Assembly: GCA_019352125.1 (NCBI GenBank)
Contig: JABBNV010000111.1
Span: 1-8,328 of the forward strand
Length of the DNA stretch: 8,328 nt
Direction of reading: 5' to 3'
Source: Acidobacteriota bacterium
GTDB taxonomy: Bacteria > Actinomycetota > Actinomycetes > Actinomycetales > Micrococcaceae
Part shown: positions 1 through 5,891 of the stretch, in pieces
How positions within the stretch are numbered: position 1 is the stretch's first letter
Layout of the letters: every line of letters starts with the position of its first letter
Made by a program: the position numbers and the translations under genes
Notes under the pieces: model-generated
Seen by the model: only the letters and a program-made list of their open reading frames with translations
Told to the model about the DNA's origin: nothing
Database searches by the model: none

Positions 1-62
1 CCAATGACCAGCACCGCTACGATGGCGATGACAATGAGCTCGCCCGAATTGATTCCAAACAC
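1..62 (-). CDS. tatB: TatB twin-arginine translocase subunit (5' end only)
   Basis: Only the first 20 codons are present; the gene runs off the left edge. The peptide reads VFGINSGELIVIAIVAVLVI and then a partial Gly codon. This is the TatB/TatA N-terminal pattern: a short F-G-I/E-L lead followed directly by one hydrophobic membrane helix. In known TatB proteins this helix sits in the cytoplasmic membrane and an amphipathic helix follows, which is outside the window. TatB works with TatC to recognise folded proteins carrying twin-arginine signals. The start is a GTG with a possible GAAAGGG ribosome-binding site about 12 bases upstream, which is longer spacing than usual. It lies 51 bases downstream of the anti-sigma-position gene. 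TatB rather than TatA is inferred from the E-L at positions 8-9 and from the sigE - anti-sigma - tatB order known in actinobacteria. Confidence 0.8.
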   Translation of the reverse strand, partial: MFGINSGELIVIAIVAVLVI

Positions 63-113
63 CTTAGGAGAATACCCTTTCAGCCCTGCTGGCAGCGACT
101 TGAAGCGCCGCGG

Positions 114-1064
114 TTACTGTTGGTTCAACACCCTGTGGATCCCGCGGACCAGTTGAGCCCACATGCCGGAGCCAGCCGTGGACGAATCACTTGACGAAAC
201 AGCGGCTAGGTCAGCGCCTGCTGACTGGCTGTTCTGATAGCTCTGCGCTGCCAACTCGGTGCTGAGCGTGGTCAGTTGATCCGCCGGAATATCCGAGGTG
301 ACAGCGTAGAGGGCCTTGGGTGTGGTGTAGACGGCCTGCCAGGGGATTCCCGCCCTGGCCCACAGCTGGTGGTTCCCGGAGCTACTGCTGACCGGAACGG
401 TGGCGGTACTGGCGCTAAAGCCGTCCACCAGCACGCTATTACCGGTCATAATGTTGATCGGCGCACCGGCGGACCTCACCGACTCGGGAAGGTCCTTGAT
501 GCGCTGCTCATATACGGTCAGCGAGTGTGCGCCGTCCGAAAAAGTGAGCATCAGCGTCGGCACACCGGCCAGCACAAACCCCTGCGCGGCGCTTCGCCGG
601 TATCCCCACTGATCCAGTTGCGGGCAATCCCAGCCCGACTCTTCCAAAGCGCCAAGCTCAGCACTGGCCACGGATGCTGCCAGCACGGCCCCACCGGCGG
701 ACTTGGCTGGTTCAGCAGGCCAGGATTTTACCAACGTGGTCTCGTCAATGCTGGCTAACGGCCGGGCCTCACGAGTGCTGCCCGGATCCGCGCCCAGCAT
801 GAACACAGCCCCGCCCAGGAGCAGGGTCACGCTTGCCAGACTCCCGCTCACTAGCAGGACTTTGTGAGCGGAAGTCTTCCGCCGAAATGGCAACTCCAGG
901 GACTCCCTGCCAGTGGTGTGCACCGCGTTAGTCGCGGCCAAAATGCGCAGGGTGAGGTCGTCGGCTGGAGGTGGGCCAGGCATTCCTCCCCGTAGCTTCC
1001 GGGTAGCGTCGGGACATTCGTCAATAGGTTCATCGTCCCCGGTACGGTGACTAGTCCAACCCAT
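114..1064 (-). CDS. Single-pass membrane protein in the anti-sigma-E position, without a zinc-binding motif
   Basis: A 316-residue protein directly downstream of sigE, starting 8 bases after the sigE stop, so the two are probably co-transcribed and translationally coupled; I see no strong ribosome-binding site of its own. Layout: a cytoplasmic N-terminus of about 65 residues, one membrane helix at about 68-92 (start KVLLVSGSLASVTLLLGG), then a large outer domain with a central part at about 145-265 and a Ser/Ala-rich stretch near 270-300. This is the topology of membrane anti-sigma factors, which hold the ECF sigma factor at the membrane. The HxxxCxxC zinc motif usual in that family is absent: the only cysteines are C17 and C147. 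Residues 17-45 (CPDATRKLRGGMPGPPPADD and onward) resemble the segment that normally follows the zinc motif, so the head may have been lost. The function is inferred from position and topology only. The outer domain is not one I recognise. Confidence 0.7.
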   Translation of the reverse strand: MGWTSHRTGDDEPIDECPDATRKLRGGMPGPPPADDLTLRILAATNAVHTTGRESLELPFRRKTSAHKVLLVSGSLASVTLLLGGAVFMLGADPGSTREARPLASIDETTLVKSWPAEPAKSAGGAVLAASVASAELGALEESGWDCPQLDQWGYRRSAAQGFVLAGVPTLMLTFSDGAHSLTVYEQRIKDLPESVRSAGAPINIMTGNSVLVDGFSASTATVPVSSSSGNHQLWARAGIPWQAVYTTPKALYAVTSDIPADQLTTLSTELAAQSYQNSQSAGADLAAVSSSDSSTAGSGMWAQLVRGIHRVLNQQ

Positions 1065-1072
1065 GAGTGAGG

Positions 1073-1687
1073 CTAGTTCACGCCCATGATGCGGCGAAGT
1101 TTCAAGCGCGGCTTGGCAGCTTCCGCAGTCCGGCCAGGCGCCCGGTGCGCCAGAGACTCGCGTAGCATGGTGCGGCCGCGGTGAATGCGTGAGCGCACGG
1201 TGCCCAGCTTGACATCCAGCGCTTCGGCAACCTCGTCATAGGAGAGGCCTTCCAAATCACACAGGACGACGGCGGCACGGAAGTCCGGCGGCAGCGCTTC
1301 CAAGGCGGCAGCAATATCAAGATCCAAGTTGTTGAACTCAAAGCTGCGCTCCGGCCCCGGCTCCCGCCCTGGAAGGCGAGACTCGGCGTCGTCGGCTAAA
1401 GAGTCAAAGCGAATGCGTTGCTTACGACGCGCCTGATCCAGGAACAGATTGGTCGTGATGCGGTGTAACCAGCCATCCAGTGTTCCTGGTTTGAAGTTGG
1501 CCAGGGAGCGGAAGACACGAACAAAGACCTCTTGAGTGAGATCCTCCGCGTCAAACTTATTGCCGGTCAGCCGGTAGGCCAGCCTAAAAACCTTCGCGGA
1601 GTGATTGGTGACGACTTCCTCCCACGTGGGCATCACCCATTCTTCAGGCGCCAGCAGCTCCGCTGCGACATGGTCTACGTGTGCCAT
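1073..1687 (-). CDS. sigE: ECF-family RNA polymerase sigma factor SigE
   Basis: A 204-residue extracytoplasmic-function sigma factor that directs RNA polymerase to stress promoters. With the start chosen here, region 2 covers roughly residues 25-95, including the RLAYRLTGNKFDAEDLTQEV segment (region 2.1/2.2) and the GWLHRITTNLFLDQARRKQR segment (core and -10 recognition). Region 4 covers about 130-190, with ALPPDFRAAVVLCDLEGLSY and the helix-turn-helix EVAEALDVKLGTVRSRIHRG that reads the -35 element. There is no C-terminal extension. The start at 1687 is favoured by an AGGAGG six bases upstream. A GTG at 1738 in the same frame would add 17 residues but has no properly spaced ribosome-binding site. 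The symbol rests on domain content plus the conserved neighbours: the anti-sigma position and tatB downstream, and a divergent methyltransferase upstream. Regulation is probably by the downstream membrane protein and by the structured upstream region. Confidence 0.9.
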   Translation of the reverse strand: MAHVDHVAAELLAPEEWVMPTWEEVVTNHSAKVFRLAYRLTGNKFDAEDLTQEVFVRVFRSLANFKPGTLDGWLHRITTNLFLDQARRKQRIRFDSLADDAESRLPGREPGPERSFEFNNLDLDIAAALEALPPDFRAAVVLCDLEGLSYDEVAEALDVKLGTVRSRIHRGRTMLRESLAHRAPGRTAEAAKPRLKLRRIMGVN

Positions 1688-1701
1688 CTCATTCCTCCTG
1701 G

Positions 1702-1738
1702 CCGGCGAACCGGTGAGCTGCCACCGAGTGGTGGTCAC
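1702..1738 (-). promoter_or_regulatory. Small hairpins in the sigE leader, next to the ribosome-binding site
   Basis: Read on the minus strand, two stems lie just upstream of the sigE ribosome-binding site. One is CCGG-TTCG-CCGG (1702-1713), ending a few bases before AGGAGG. The other is CCACC-ACTC-GGTGG (1721-1734), with an outer GTGA/TCAC pair (1713-1716 and 1735-1738) that shares one base with the first stem. They could limit ribosome access, or may only reflect GC-rich DNA. They also fall inside the optional 17-codon extension that begins at GTG 1738. Confidence 0.35.
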
Positions 1739-1778
1739 CTCTGTGTCTTAATTCTGCCAAAGTTTTCTGTATCTTTGC

Positions 1779-1811
1779 TGTGCGCCCCCTCAATTCAGCG
1801 CTGGGCGCACA
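1779..1811. repeat. 9-bp perfect inverted repeat between divergent sigE and the methyltransferase
   Basis: TGTGCGCCC at 1779-1787 is matched exactly by its reverse complement GGGCGCACA at 1803-1811, separated by 15 bases. A second pair, ATCTT at 1771-1775 and AAGAT at 1811-1815, flanks it with a three-base offset. It sits in the 234-bp gap between two divergent genes, 92 bases upstream of the sigE start and 110 upstream of the methyltransferase start. Since no gene ends here it is unlikely to be a terminator. An operator for a dimeric regulator is the simplest reading, but I do not recognise the motif. Confidence 0.5.
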
Positions 1812-1849
1812 AGATAGTTGGCACGCAGTAGGCTTGAGGCAGTATTTTG

Positions 1850-1876
1850 GGAAGTTCAGGTTTTTAGACACTGGTT
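1850..1876 (+). promoter_or_regulatory. Possible ECF-type promoter for the methyltransferase
   Basis: GGAAGT at 1850-1855 and GTT at 1874-1876 are 18 bases apart. This is close to the GGAAC - spacer - GTT pattern known for SigE/SigH-type promoters, with one mismatch in the -35 core (G for C). Transcription would start near 1883, about 40 bases before the methyltransferase ATG. If real, SigE could control the gene divergent from its own. Short degenerate motifs arise easily by chance, so confidence is low. Confidence 0.2.
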
Positions 1877-1921
1877 ACGCTGCCGTGTGGTGGCACTTGA
1901 GAGAAGAAAGTTGATAGCCGC

Positions 1922-2554
1922 ATGAGCGCCGACAAATCCACCAGCTGGTCCTACACCGAGGGTCTGCCCAGCGAGGATGAGGTGCTGTTGCGTGCCCGCG
2001 AAAGGTCTCACGAGTTGGGCGTTGCCCCCGTAAGCCCAGGTGTGGGAGCAGCGTTGACGGTGTTGGCAGCCGCATCCAAAGCGCAGACTGCCGTAGAGAT
2101 TGGTACCGGAGCGGGCGTTTCTGGCGTGTGCTTGTTGCGTGGTTTGAGCAAGAATTCGGTACTGACCACCATCGATGTGGACGTTGAGCATCTCAAGGCC
2201 GCACGCGAGGCTTTTGCCGAAGCGGGATCACCTGCTAATCGCACTCGCACCATTTCGGGGCGCGCTGCCGACGTGCTGCCCCGGCTCACCGATGCCGCCT
2301 ATGACTTGGTGTTCATCGATGGGGACAAGCAATCCTTCCCCAGCTATCTGGAGCAAGCCGTTCGGCTGTTGAAGGCCGGCGGATTACTGATCATCAACGA
2401 TGCTCTGGACAAGGACAGGGTTTCGGATCCCGCCATTCGTGAAACGAGCACCGTCACTCTGCGGCAGGTGGGCAAGGCCGTCCGCGAGAATGAGAATCTC
2501 TTCAGCTCCCTGCTGCCTACGGGCGATGGTTTGCTGCTGGCCGTCAAGCGGTAA
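1922..2554 (+). CDS. SAM-dependent O-methyltransferase family protein (Rv1220c-like)
   Basis: A 210-residue class I methyltransferase of the caffeoyl-CoA/catechol O-methyltransferase family, predicted cytosolic. The SAM-binding motif I is VEIGTGAGVSG at about 58-68, and the acidic residue after strand 2 is in LTTIDVDVEH (D85). The YDLVFIDGDK segment at 127-136 carries the first metal-site aspartate, and the C-terminus has the family's LPTGDGLLLAVKR ending. In the plant enzymes a second metal-ligand pair reads Asp-Asn; here the aligned residues are N159-D160 (IINDALDKDR), so metal use is uncertain. The substrate is unknown. The gene is divergent from sigE, the arrangement I recall for Rv1220c and sigE in M. 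tuberculosis. A weak purine-rich GAGAGAAGAAAG lies about 10 bases before the ATG. The S53 peptidase gene follows after 49 bases and may share its transcript. Confidence 0.85.
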   Translation: MSADKSTSWSYTEGLPSEDEVLLRARERSHELGVAPVSPGVGAALTVLAAASKAQTAVEIGTGAGVSGVCLLRGLSKNSVLTTIDVDVEHLKAAREAFAEAGSPANRTRTISGRAADVLPRLTDAAYDLVFIDGDKQSFPSYLEQAVRLLKAGGLLIINDALDKDRVSDPAIRETSTVTLRQVGKAVRENENLFSSLLPTGDGLLLAVKR

Positions 2555-2603
2555 ACTCGCGCAGGCCCTTCTCAGTGTCTGTTCCGAGTGGTAGTCCTGA
2601 GGT

Positions 2604-4211
2604 ATGGATACTCACGGCATATCAGACGATTCCACTGATCCTTTAAGTTCCCTGCGCTTAGTTCCACTACCGGGCAGCGAACGCGTAGAGGCCCCCGGGT
2701 TCGCCGCCCTGCGGGCCGTACCAGTGCGGCCGGACGCTCCTGTCACAGCCACCTTGGTGTTACGCCGCAAGGCTGAACCAAGCGATGCTGATTTCGCTCA
2801 GGCGCTAACCTCCGCACAACTGGAACAACAATTTGGTGCGTCCACAGAGGACGTGGCTTTGGTTCATAACACTCTGGAGCCGCTGGGTGTCACCGTGCTC
2901 AGTACCGACGCGGCTTCTCGGCGAATCCAGATCCAGGGTCCTGCCGCTACCATGACGCGAATTTTTGGCACTTCGCTGATGGAGGTAGCCCCAGCGGATC
3001 AGCAAGGAAATGGGCAACGGCACCGCACAGGAGCGCTCAGCATTCCCCAGGCGTGGAGCGGTGTGGTGACAGCAGTGCTGGGACTCGATAACAGGCCCCA
3101 GAGCCGAGCGCTCTTTCGACTAGCCCCGGCTTCGTCCCGGGGCACCTCCTATACGCCCATCGAGTTAGGCTCCGTCTACAACTTCCCCACCACTTCGGAC
3201 GGCACGGGAACCAGCATTGCCATTGTGGAGTTGGGAGGCGGATTTGCCCAGCAGGAATTGGACACGTACTTTTCCTCTCTCAACGTGAAACCCGCGCCGG
3301 TAAGGGTGGTGTCAGTTGATGGTGCCAGCAACGTTGCAGGCACGGATCCCCAAGGTGCCGATGGCGAAGTCCTGTTGGATCTGGAGGTGGCCGGAGCCCT
3401 TGCCCCCGGCGCGCAATTAGTGGCGTACTTCGCGCCGAACACTGACGCGGGGTTTGTGAACGCCCTCAGCGAGGCCGCTCACGCAGACACACCACCGGCC
3501 GCCATCAGCATTAGTTGGGGAGCAAGCGAAGATTCCTGGACCGCTCAGGCAAGGACGGCGCTGGATCAGGCAGCGGCAGACGCGGTGCTGTTAGGCGTCA
3601 CAGTGATAGCTGCGGCCGGGGATGACGGCAGTACGGACCGGGCGGCCGACGGCACCGCACATGTTGATTTCCCTGCCTCGAGTCCACACATTCTGGCCTG
3701 TGGCGGCACCCGGCTGGAAACCGACGCAGCAGGCAAAGTCACCAGCGAAACAGTCTGGAACAACGGAAAGGGTGCTGGAGCTACCGGCGGGGGCATCAGC
3801 CATGCGTTCCCCCTGCCTGGCTGGCAAAAGAGCGCTGGTGTACCAACTGCTCCCACAGGGATTCCCCTTTCAGCAGGTGGCCGCGGGGTCCCCGATGTGG
3901 CAGCAGTTGCAGACCCACAAACGGGGTATCAAGTGTTGGTGGATGGAACGAACAGCGTCATTGGCGGTACCAGCGCCGTGGCTCCCCTGTGGGCTGCCCT
4001 AGTATCCCGGCTCAGCCAAGAAGTGGGCAAACCCCTAGGGCTGATTCAAACATTGCTGTACGCCTCCGCGAGCGCTGGCCATGTTGGGCCAGGGTTCCGC
4101 GATATCACCAGCGGCAATAACGGTGCCTTCGCGGCGACGACGGGGTGGGACGCATGCACCGGACTGGGCGTCCCCAATGGTGGTGCGTTGATCTCCGTGG
4201 TGAGTAGGTAA
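2604..4211 (+). CDS. S53 family (sedolisin/kumamolisin-like) serine-carboxyl peptidase with propeptide
   Basis: A 535-residue acid-type endopeptidase proenzyme. The N-terminal propeptide (about 30-165) has the family's VVTAVLGLDNRPQSRALFR junction, and the mature domain starts near 180 (TSYTPIELGSVYNFP). The catalytic residues can be placed by motif: E255 and D259 in GADGEVLLDLEVAG, the oxyanion aspartate D340 in VIAAAGDDGSTD, and nucleophile S457 in IGGTSAVAPLWAAL. The C-terminal calcium site is also present (D500-I501 in RDITSGNNG, then TGWD with D516). The enzyme therefore looks active. Similarity to kumamolisin is strong by recall, especially IAIVELGGGF and EVAGALAPGAQLVAYFAPN. There is no signal peptide, as also in kumamolisin, so the route out of the cell is unclear. 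The ATG is fixed by an in-frame TGA at 2598-2600; a GAGG ends one base before it, closer than usual. The gene ends 4 bases from the convergent DUF3117 gene. Confidence 0.92.
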   Translation: MDTHGISDDSTDPLSSLRLVPLPGSERVEAPGFAALRAVPVRPDAPVTATLVLRRKAEPSDADFAQALTSAQLEQQFGASTEDVALVHNTLEPLGVTVLSTDAASRRIQIQGPAATMTRIFGTSLMEVAPADQQGNGQRHRTGALSIPQAWSGVVTAVLGLDNRPQSRALFRLAPASSRGTSYTPIELGSVYNFPTTSDGTGTSIAIVELGGGFAQQELDTYFSSLNVKPAPVRVVSVDGASNVAGTDPQGADGEVLLDLEVAGALAPGAQLVAYFAPNTDAGFVNALSEAAHADTPPAAISISWGASEDSWTAQARTALDQAAADAVLLGVTVIAAAGDDGSTDRAADGTAHVDFPASSPHILACGGTRLETDAAGKVTSETVWNNGKGAGATGGGISHAFPLPGWQKSAGVPTAPTGIPLSAGGRGVPDVAAVADPQTGYQVLVDGTNSVIGGTSAVAPLWAALVSRLSQEVGKPLGLIQTLLYASASAGHVGPGFRDITSGNNGAFAATTGWDACTGLGVPNGGALISVVSR

Positions 4212-4234
4212 GCCCCTAAGGGGTAACGCCTACT
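4203..4234. terminator. Stem-loop spanning both stop codons of convergent genes
   Basis: AGTAGG (4203-4208) pairs with CCTACT (4229-4234), and within them CCCC-TAA-GGGG (4213-4223) forms a second stem. The structure covers the stop of the plus-strand peptidase (4209-4211) and the stop of the minus-strand DUF3117 gene (4216-4218). It is symmetrical enough to form on either transcript and may act as a shared bidirectional end signal. No T-run follows on either side, so intrinsic termination is not certain. Confidence 0.4.
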
Positions 4235-4383
4235 AGACATTCTTTGAGCTCGGCCGCCTCGGCAACATTGAGCTCTACAACCAATCGGCCGCCACCTTCG
4301 AGCGGAACGCGCATAATCAAACTGCGCCCCTCTTTAGTGACCTCCATTGGACCGTCGCCGGTTCTGGGCTTCATGGCTGCCAT
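4216..4383 (-). CDS. DUF3117 small conserved actinobacterial protein (Rv1211-like)
   Basis: A 55-residue protein that starts MAAMKPRTGDGPMEVTKEGR and contains MRVPLEGGGRLVVEL followed by an acidic Ala/Glu-rich tail. This is the DUF3117 signature, found widely in actinobacteria; its M. tuberculosis member is, as I recall, Rv1211. No catalytic motif or membrane segment is visible and the biochemical role is unsettled. AAGGGGA lies seven bases before the ATG at 4383. A second ATG at codon 4 (4374) is possible but less well placed. Upstream is a leader of about 130 bases with a promoter and hairpins, so the gene is probably transcribed on its own as well as from the operon. It converges on the S53 peptidase gene with a 4-base gap. 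Confidence 0.93.
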   Translation of the reverse strand: MAAMKPRTGDGPMEVTKEGRSLIMRVPLEGGGRLVVELNVAEAAELKECLVGVTP

Positions 4384-4423
4384 ATGGAATTCCCCTTCGA
4401 TAAGCGGATATGGAATCCTTCGA
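4382..4423 (-). repeat. Near-direct repeat of the DUF3117 ribosome-binding/start region
   Basis: On the plus strand, ATATGGAATTCCCCTTCGA (4382-4400) overlaps the DUF3117 start codon and ribosome-binding site. ATATGGAATCCTTCGA (4408-4423) is the same sequence with three bases missing. The second copy lies in the leader and forms the 3' arm plus loop of a hairpin as read on the minus strand. All 16 bases of the shorter copy are matched in the longer one, which is hard to put down to base composition. Confidence 0.6.
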
Positions 4424-4438
4424 GGATCCCCTATCCGC
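4404..4438 (-). promoter_or_regulatory. Leader hairpin immediately upstream of the DUF3117 ribosome-binding site
   Basis: As minus-strand RNA, GCGGATAGGGGATCC (4438 down to 4424), a five-base loop TCGAA and GGATTCCATATCCGC (4418 down to 4404) make a 15-position stem: 13 Watson-Crick pairs, one G-U and one G-A mismatch. The stem ends six bases before the AAGGGGA ribosome-binding site. The G-U pair exists only in minus-strand RNA. A smaller stem with a GAA triloop occurs at 4486-4502 in the same leader. Confidence 0.5.
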
Positions 4439-4485
4439 GAGACAAATAAGGCAAAGACGCAACGGGGTACCGTCCAATCCGTGCC

Positions 4486-4502
4486 AGCAAACTTCGCTTG
4501 CT
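4486..4502 (-). promoter_or_regulatory. Second, smaller hairpin in the DUF3117 leader
   Basis: In the minus-strand transcript AGCAAGC pairs with GTTTGCT around a GAA triloop (seven pairs, one of them G-U). It lies shortly after the predicted transcription start near 4516. It is weak alone and is listed because it belongs to the same leader as the hairpin at 4404-4438. Confidence 0.3.
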
Positions 4503-4522
4503 TATGTAGGTTCGCTCACACC

Positions 4523-4552
4523 ATTATCTCGCAGATCACACTGAGGGGCCAA
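4523..4552 (-). promoter_or_regulatory. Candidate sigma70-type promoter for the DUF3117 gene
   Basis: Read on the minus strand: -35 TTGGCC (4552 down to 4547), an 18-base spacer, and -10 GATAAT (4528 down to 4523), five of six bases matching TATAAT. Transcription would begin near 4516, giving a leader of about 130 bases before the ATG at 4383. It lies just after the stop codon of the mannosyltransferase gene, where an internal operon promoter would be expected. Confidence 0.5.
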
Positions 4553-4577
4553 TCGCGGCCGCCGGTTCGCCTGTTGC

Positions 4578-5891
4578 TTACGGCGGATAGTCTCCCCCAC
4601 CGGGCAACTGCGTCCAATCCCATAGCCAGGCGACCCACACAATTTGAAGCAGCACAAACATGAGCACAACGCTGCCTCGGTAGGCACGCGAACGGGAGAT
4701 CGCTGCTGCCGCCAGGGCTAGCGGGAACAGGGGAAGCAACATTCTGAAGGTGCTGGTTTGCGGGTCCAGAAACGCCAGGATGTACACAAAATACGCGGCA
4801 CACCACAGACGAAGCTCCACCCCAATACTGCGTACGGGGCGCGAATTCAGTAGGAGCCCAAATCCAACCACCAGCAGCAGTAACAGCACCGGTCCCGCAT
4901 AAGGCCCGACCAGGAAGATGCTTTCCTTCAGCCACGGCAGGAAGGGCACCAGCGTCCCGCCACGCCAGGCTGTCTCCGAGTCCGTGTACGCCGTCAGTTC
5001 CCCCGTGGTCAGCCACGCGATGGTAGGCCAGGCCACGGCAGCAAGGGCACTGGTTGCCAGCAGCAAGGCTAATCGCACTACCGTGCCTGGTGTCAAAGAG
5101 GTTCCATAGCGACGGTGGCTAACAAGGCGCACCACCGCGAAGGCCACCACCATGAGGGCAAAGGGTGCACCCGTGGGCCGAGAGAGCGCCAACAGCAGCA
5201 CCACAGGCATCGCGGTGAGGTAGCGACCTCGCACCAAGAGGTACAACGCCGCAGCCAGAAGCAAGGTGTTCATTGATTCCGCGTAGGGAATCTGCAGCAC
5301 TGGAGAAACGGGGAAGGTGAGGAAGAAGATGACGCCCCACAGCGCCGTCGTCGTGGAAGCAAAATGCCGGAATAGGCGGTAAATGATCAAGGTGGCGCCC
5401 AGGGCGCAAAGCACGGATACCGCGGGGGCCAGCACCAGCCACGGTAATGCAGTAGCCAGGCTCAAGGCCTTCACTAGTAGCGGGTACAGCGGGTAAAAGG
5501 CCCACGGATTTTCCTGAGCGACGCCGGTAGCGGTGCGCGGAATAACGGAGGGATATCCCGAATCGAAGATGGTGCGGTACCAGGTGCTGTCCCAGAAATT
5601 GATGAAATGCAAATAGTCAGGGGAAGAGGAGCCCCACGGGTTGACCCCTTGGTGCTGGCCTATAGCTGCGAAGATGGCCCAGGAAATGAGCCTGGATACG
5701 GCAAAGATCAGGCCCACCTGAACCCACCAAGGCCACCGCCGTACTGCCTGCTTCAGGTACGCGCCCAGCACCCACGGAGTGGCGCTAATGGAGTCCACCT
5801 CGGGTTCGACGGAATCAAGGGATGCCTCAGATTCCCGCTCCCCCGTGCGGTCACGGATTGACACGGGCCCAACAATCATCACTGTGGTCAT
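4578..5891 (-). CDS. PIG-V-like multi-pass mannosyltransferase (GT-C type)
   Basis: An integral membrane protein of 437 residues from the start used here, with many hydrophobic helices. Motifs typical of PIG-V-type GT-C mannosyltransferases appear in order: FWDSTWYRTI (about 99-108) in the first outer loop, with the conserved W-D-x-x-W-Y; FYPLYPLLVK (132-141); PVLQIPYAES (197-206); LSRPTG (236-241); and a late RMLLPLFPLAL segment. Such enzymes use polyprenyl-phosphate mannose at the outer face of the membrane; the acceptor here is unknown, a cell-envelope glycan or lipid being likely. The start is uncertain. ATG 5891 overlaps the end of tag by 41 bases; ATG 5879 and GTG 5864 are shorter options, and 5939 would overlap by 89 bases. 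None has a clear ribosome-binding site, so coupling to tag translation is likely. The first 40 or so residues are hydrophilic and acidic. Confidence 0.82.
   Translation of the reverse strand: MTTVMIVGPVSIRDRTGERESEASLDSVEPEVDSISATPWVLGAYLKQAVRRWPWWVQVGLIFAVSRLISWAIFAAIGQHQGVNPWGSSSPDYLHFINFWDSTWYRTIFDSGYPSVIPRTATGVAQENPWAFYPLYPLLVKALSLATALPWLVLAPAVSVLCALGATLIIYRLFRHFASTTTALWGVIFFLTFPVSPVLQIPYAESMNTLLLAAALYLLVRGRYLTAMPVVLLLALSRPTGAPFALMVVAFAVVRLVSHRRYGTSLTPGTVVRLALLLATSALAAVAWPTIAWLTTGELTAYTDSETAWRGGTLVPFLPWLKESIFLVGPYAGPVLLLLLVVGFGLLLNSRPVRSIGVELRLWCAAYFVYILAFLDPQTSTFRMLLPLFPLALAAAAISRSRAYRGSVVLMFVLLQIVWVAWLWDWTQLPGGGDYPP

Noticed and set aside
276..758. Long plus-strand open frame opposite the anti-sigma-position gene
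   Set aside because: No recognisable domain, residue composition typical of a reverse-strand shadow (rich in G, R, P, H), and it lies wholly antisense to a well-supported membrane protein.
1064..1135. A CxxC (CGSC) in the anti-sigma frame when read upstream into sigE
   Set aside because: It overlaps the sigE coding end, lacks the histidine of HxxxCxxC at the right distance, and no start or ribosome-binding site supports an extended protein.
2555..2603. Gap between the methyltransferase and the S53 peptidase
   Set aside because: Examined for a promoter or terminator; I see no convincing -35/-10 pair and no stable stem-loop.
4381..4393. CATATG and GGAATTCC side by side, resembling cloning-vector sites
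   Set aside because: The DUF3117 reading frame and its expected N-terminus continue through the site, and flanking sequence is ordinary actinobacterial DNA; no vector sequence is present.
4244..4663. Plus-strand open frame of 139 codons across the DUF3117 region
   Set aside because: It is antisense to the DUF3117 gene and its leader, and its translation resembles no family I know.
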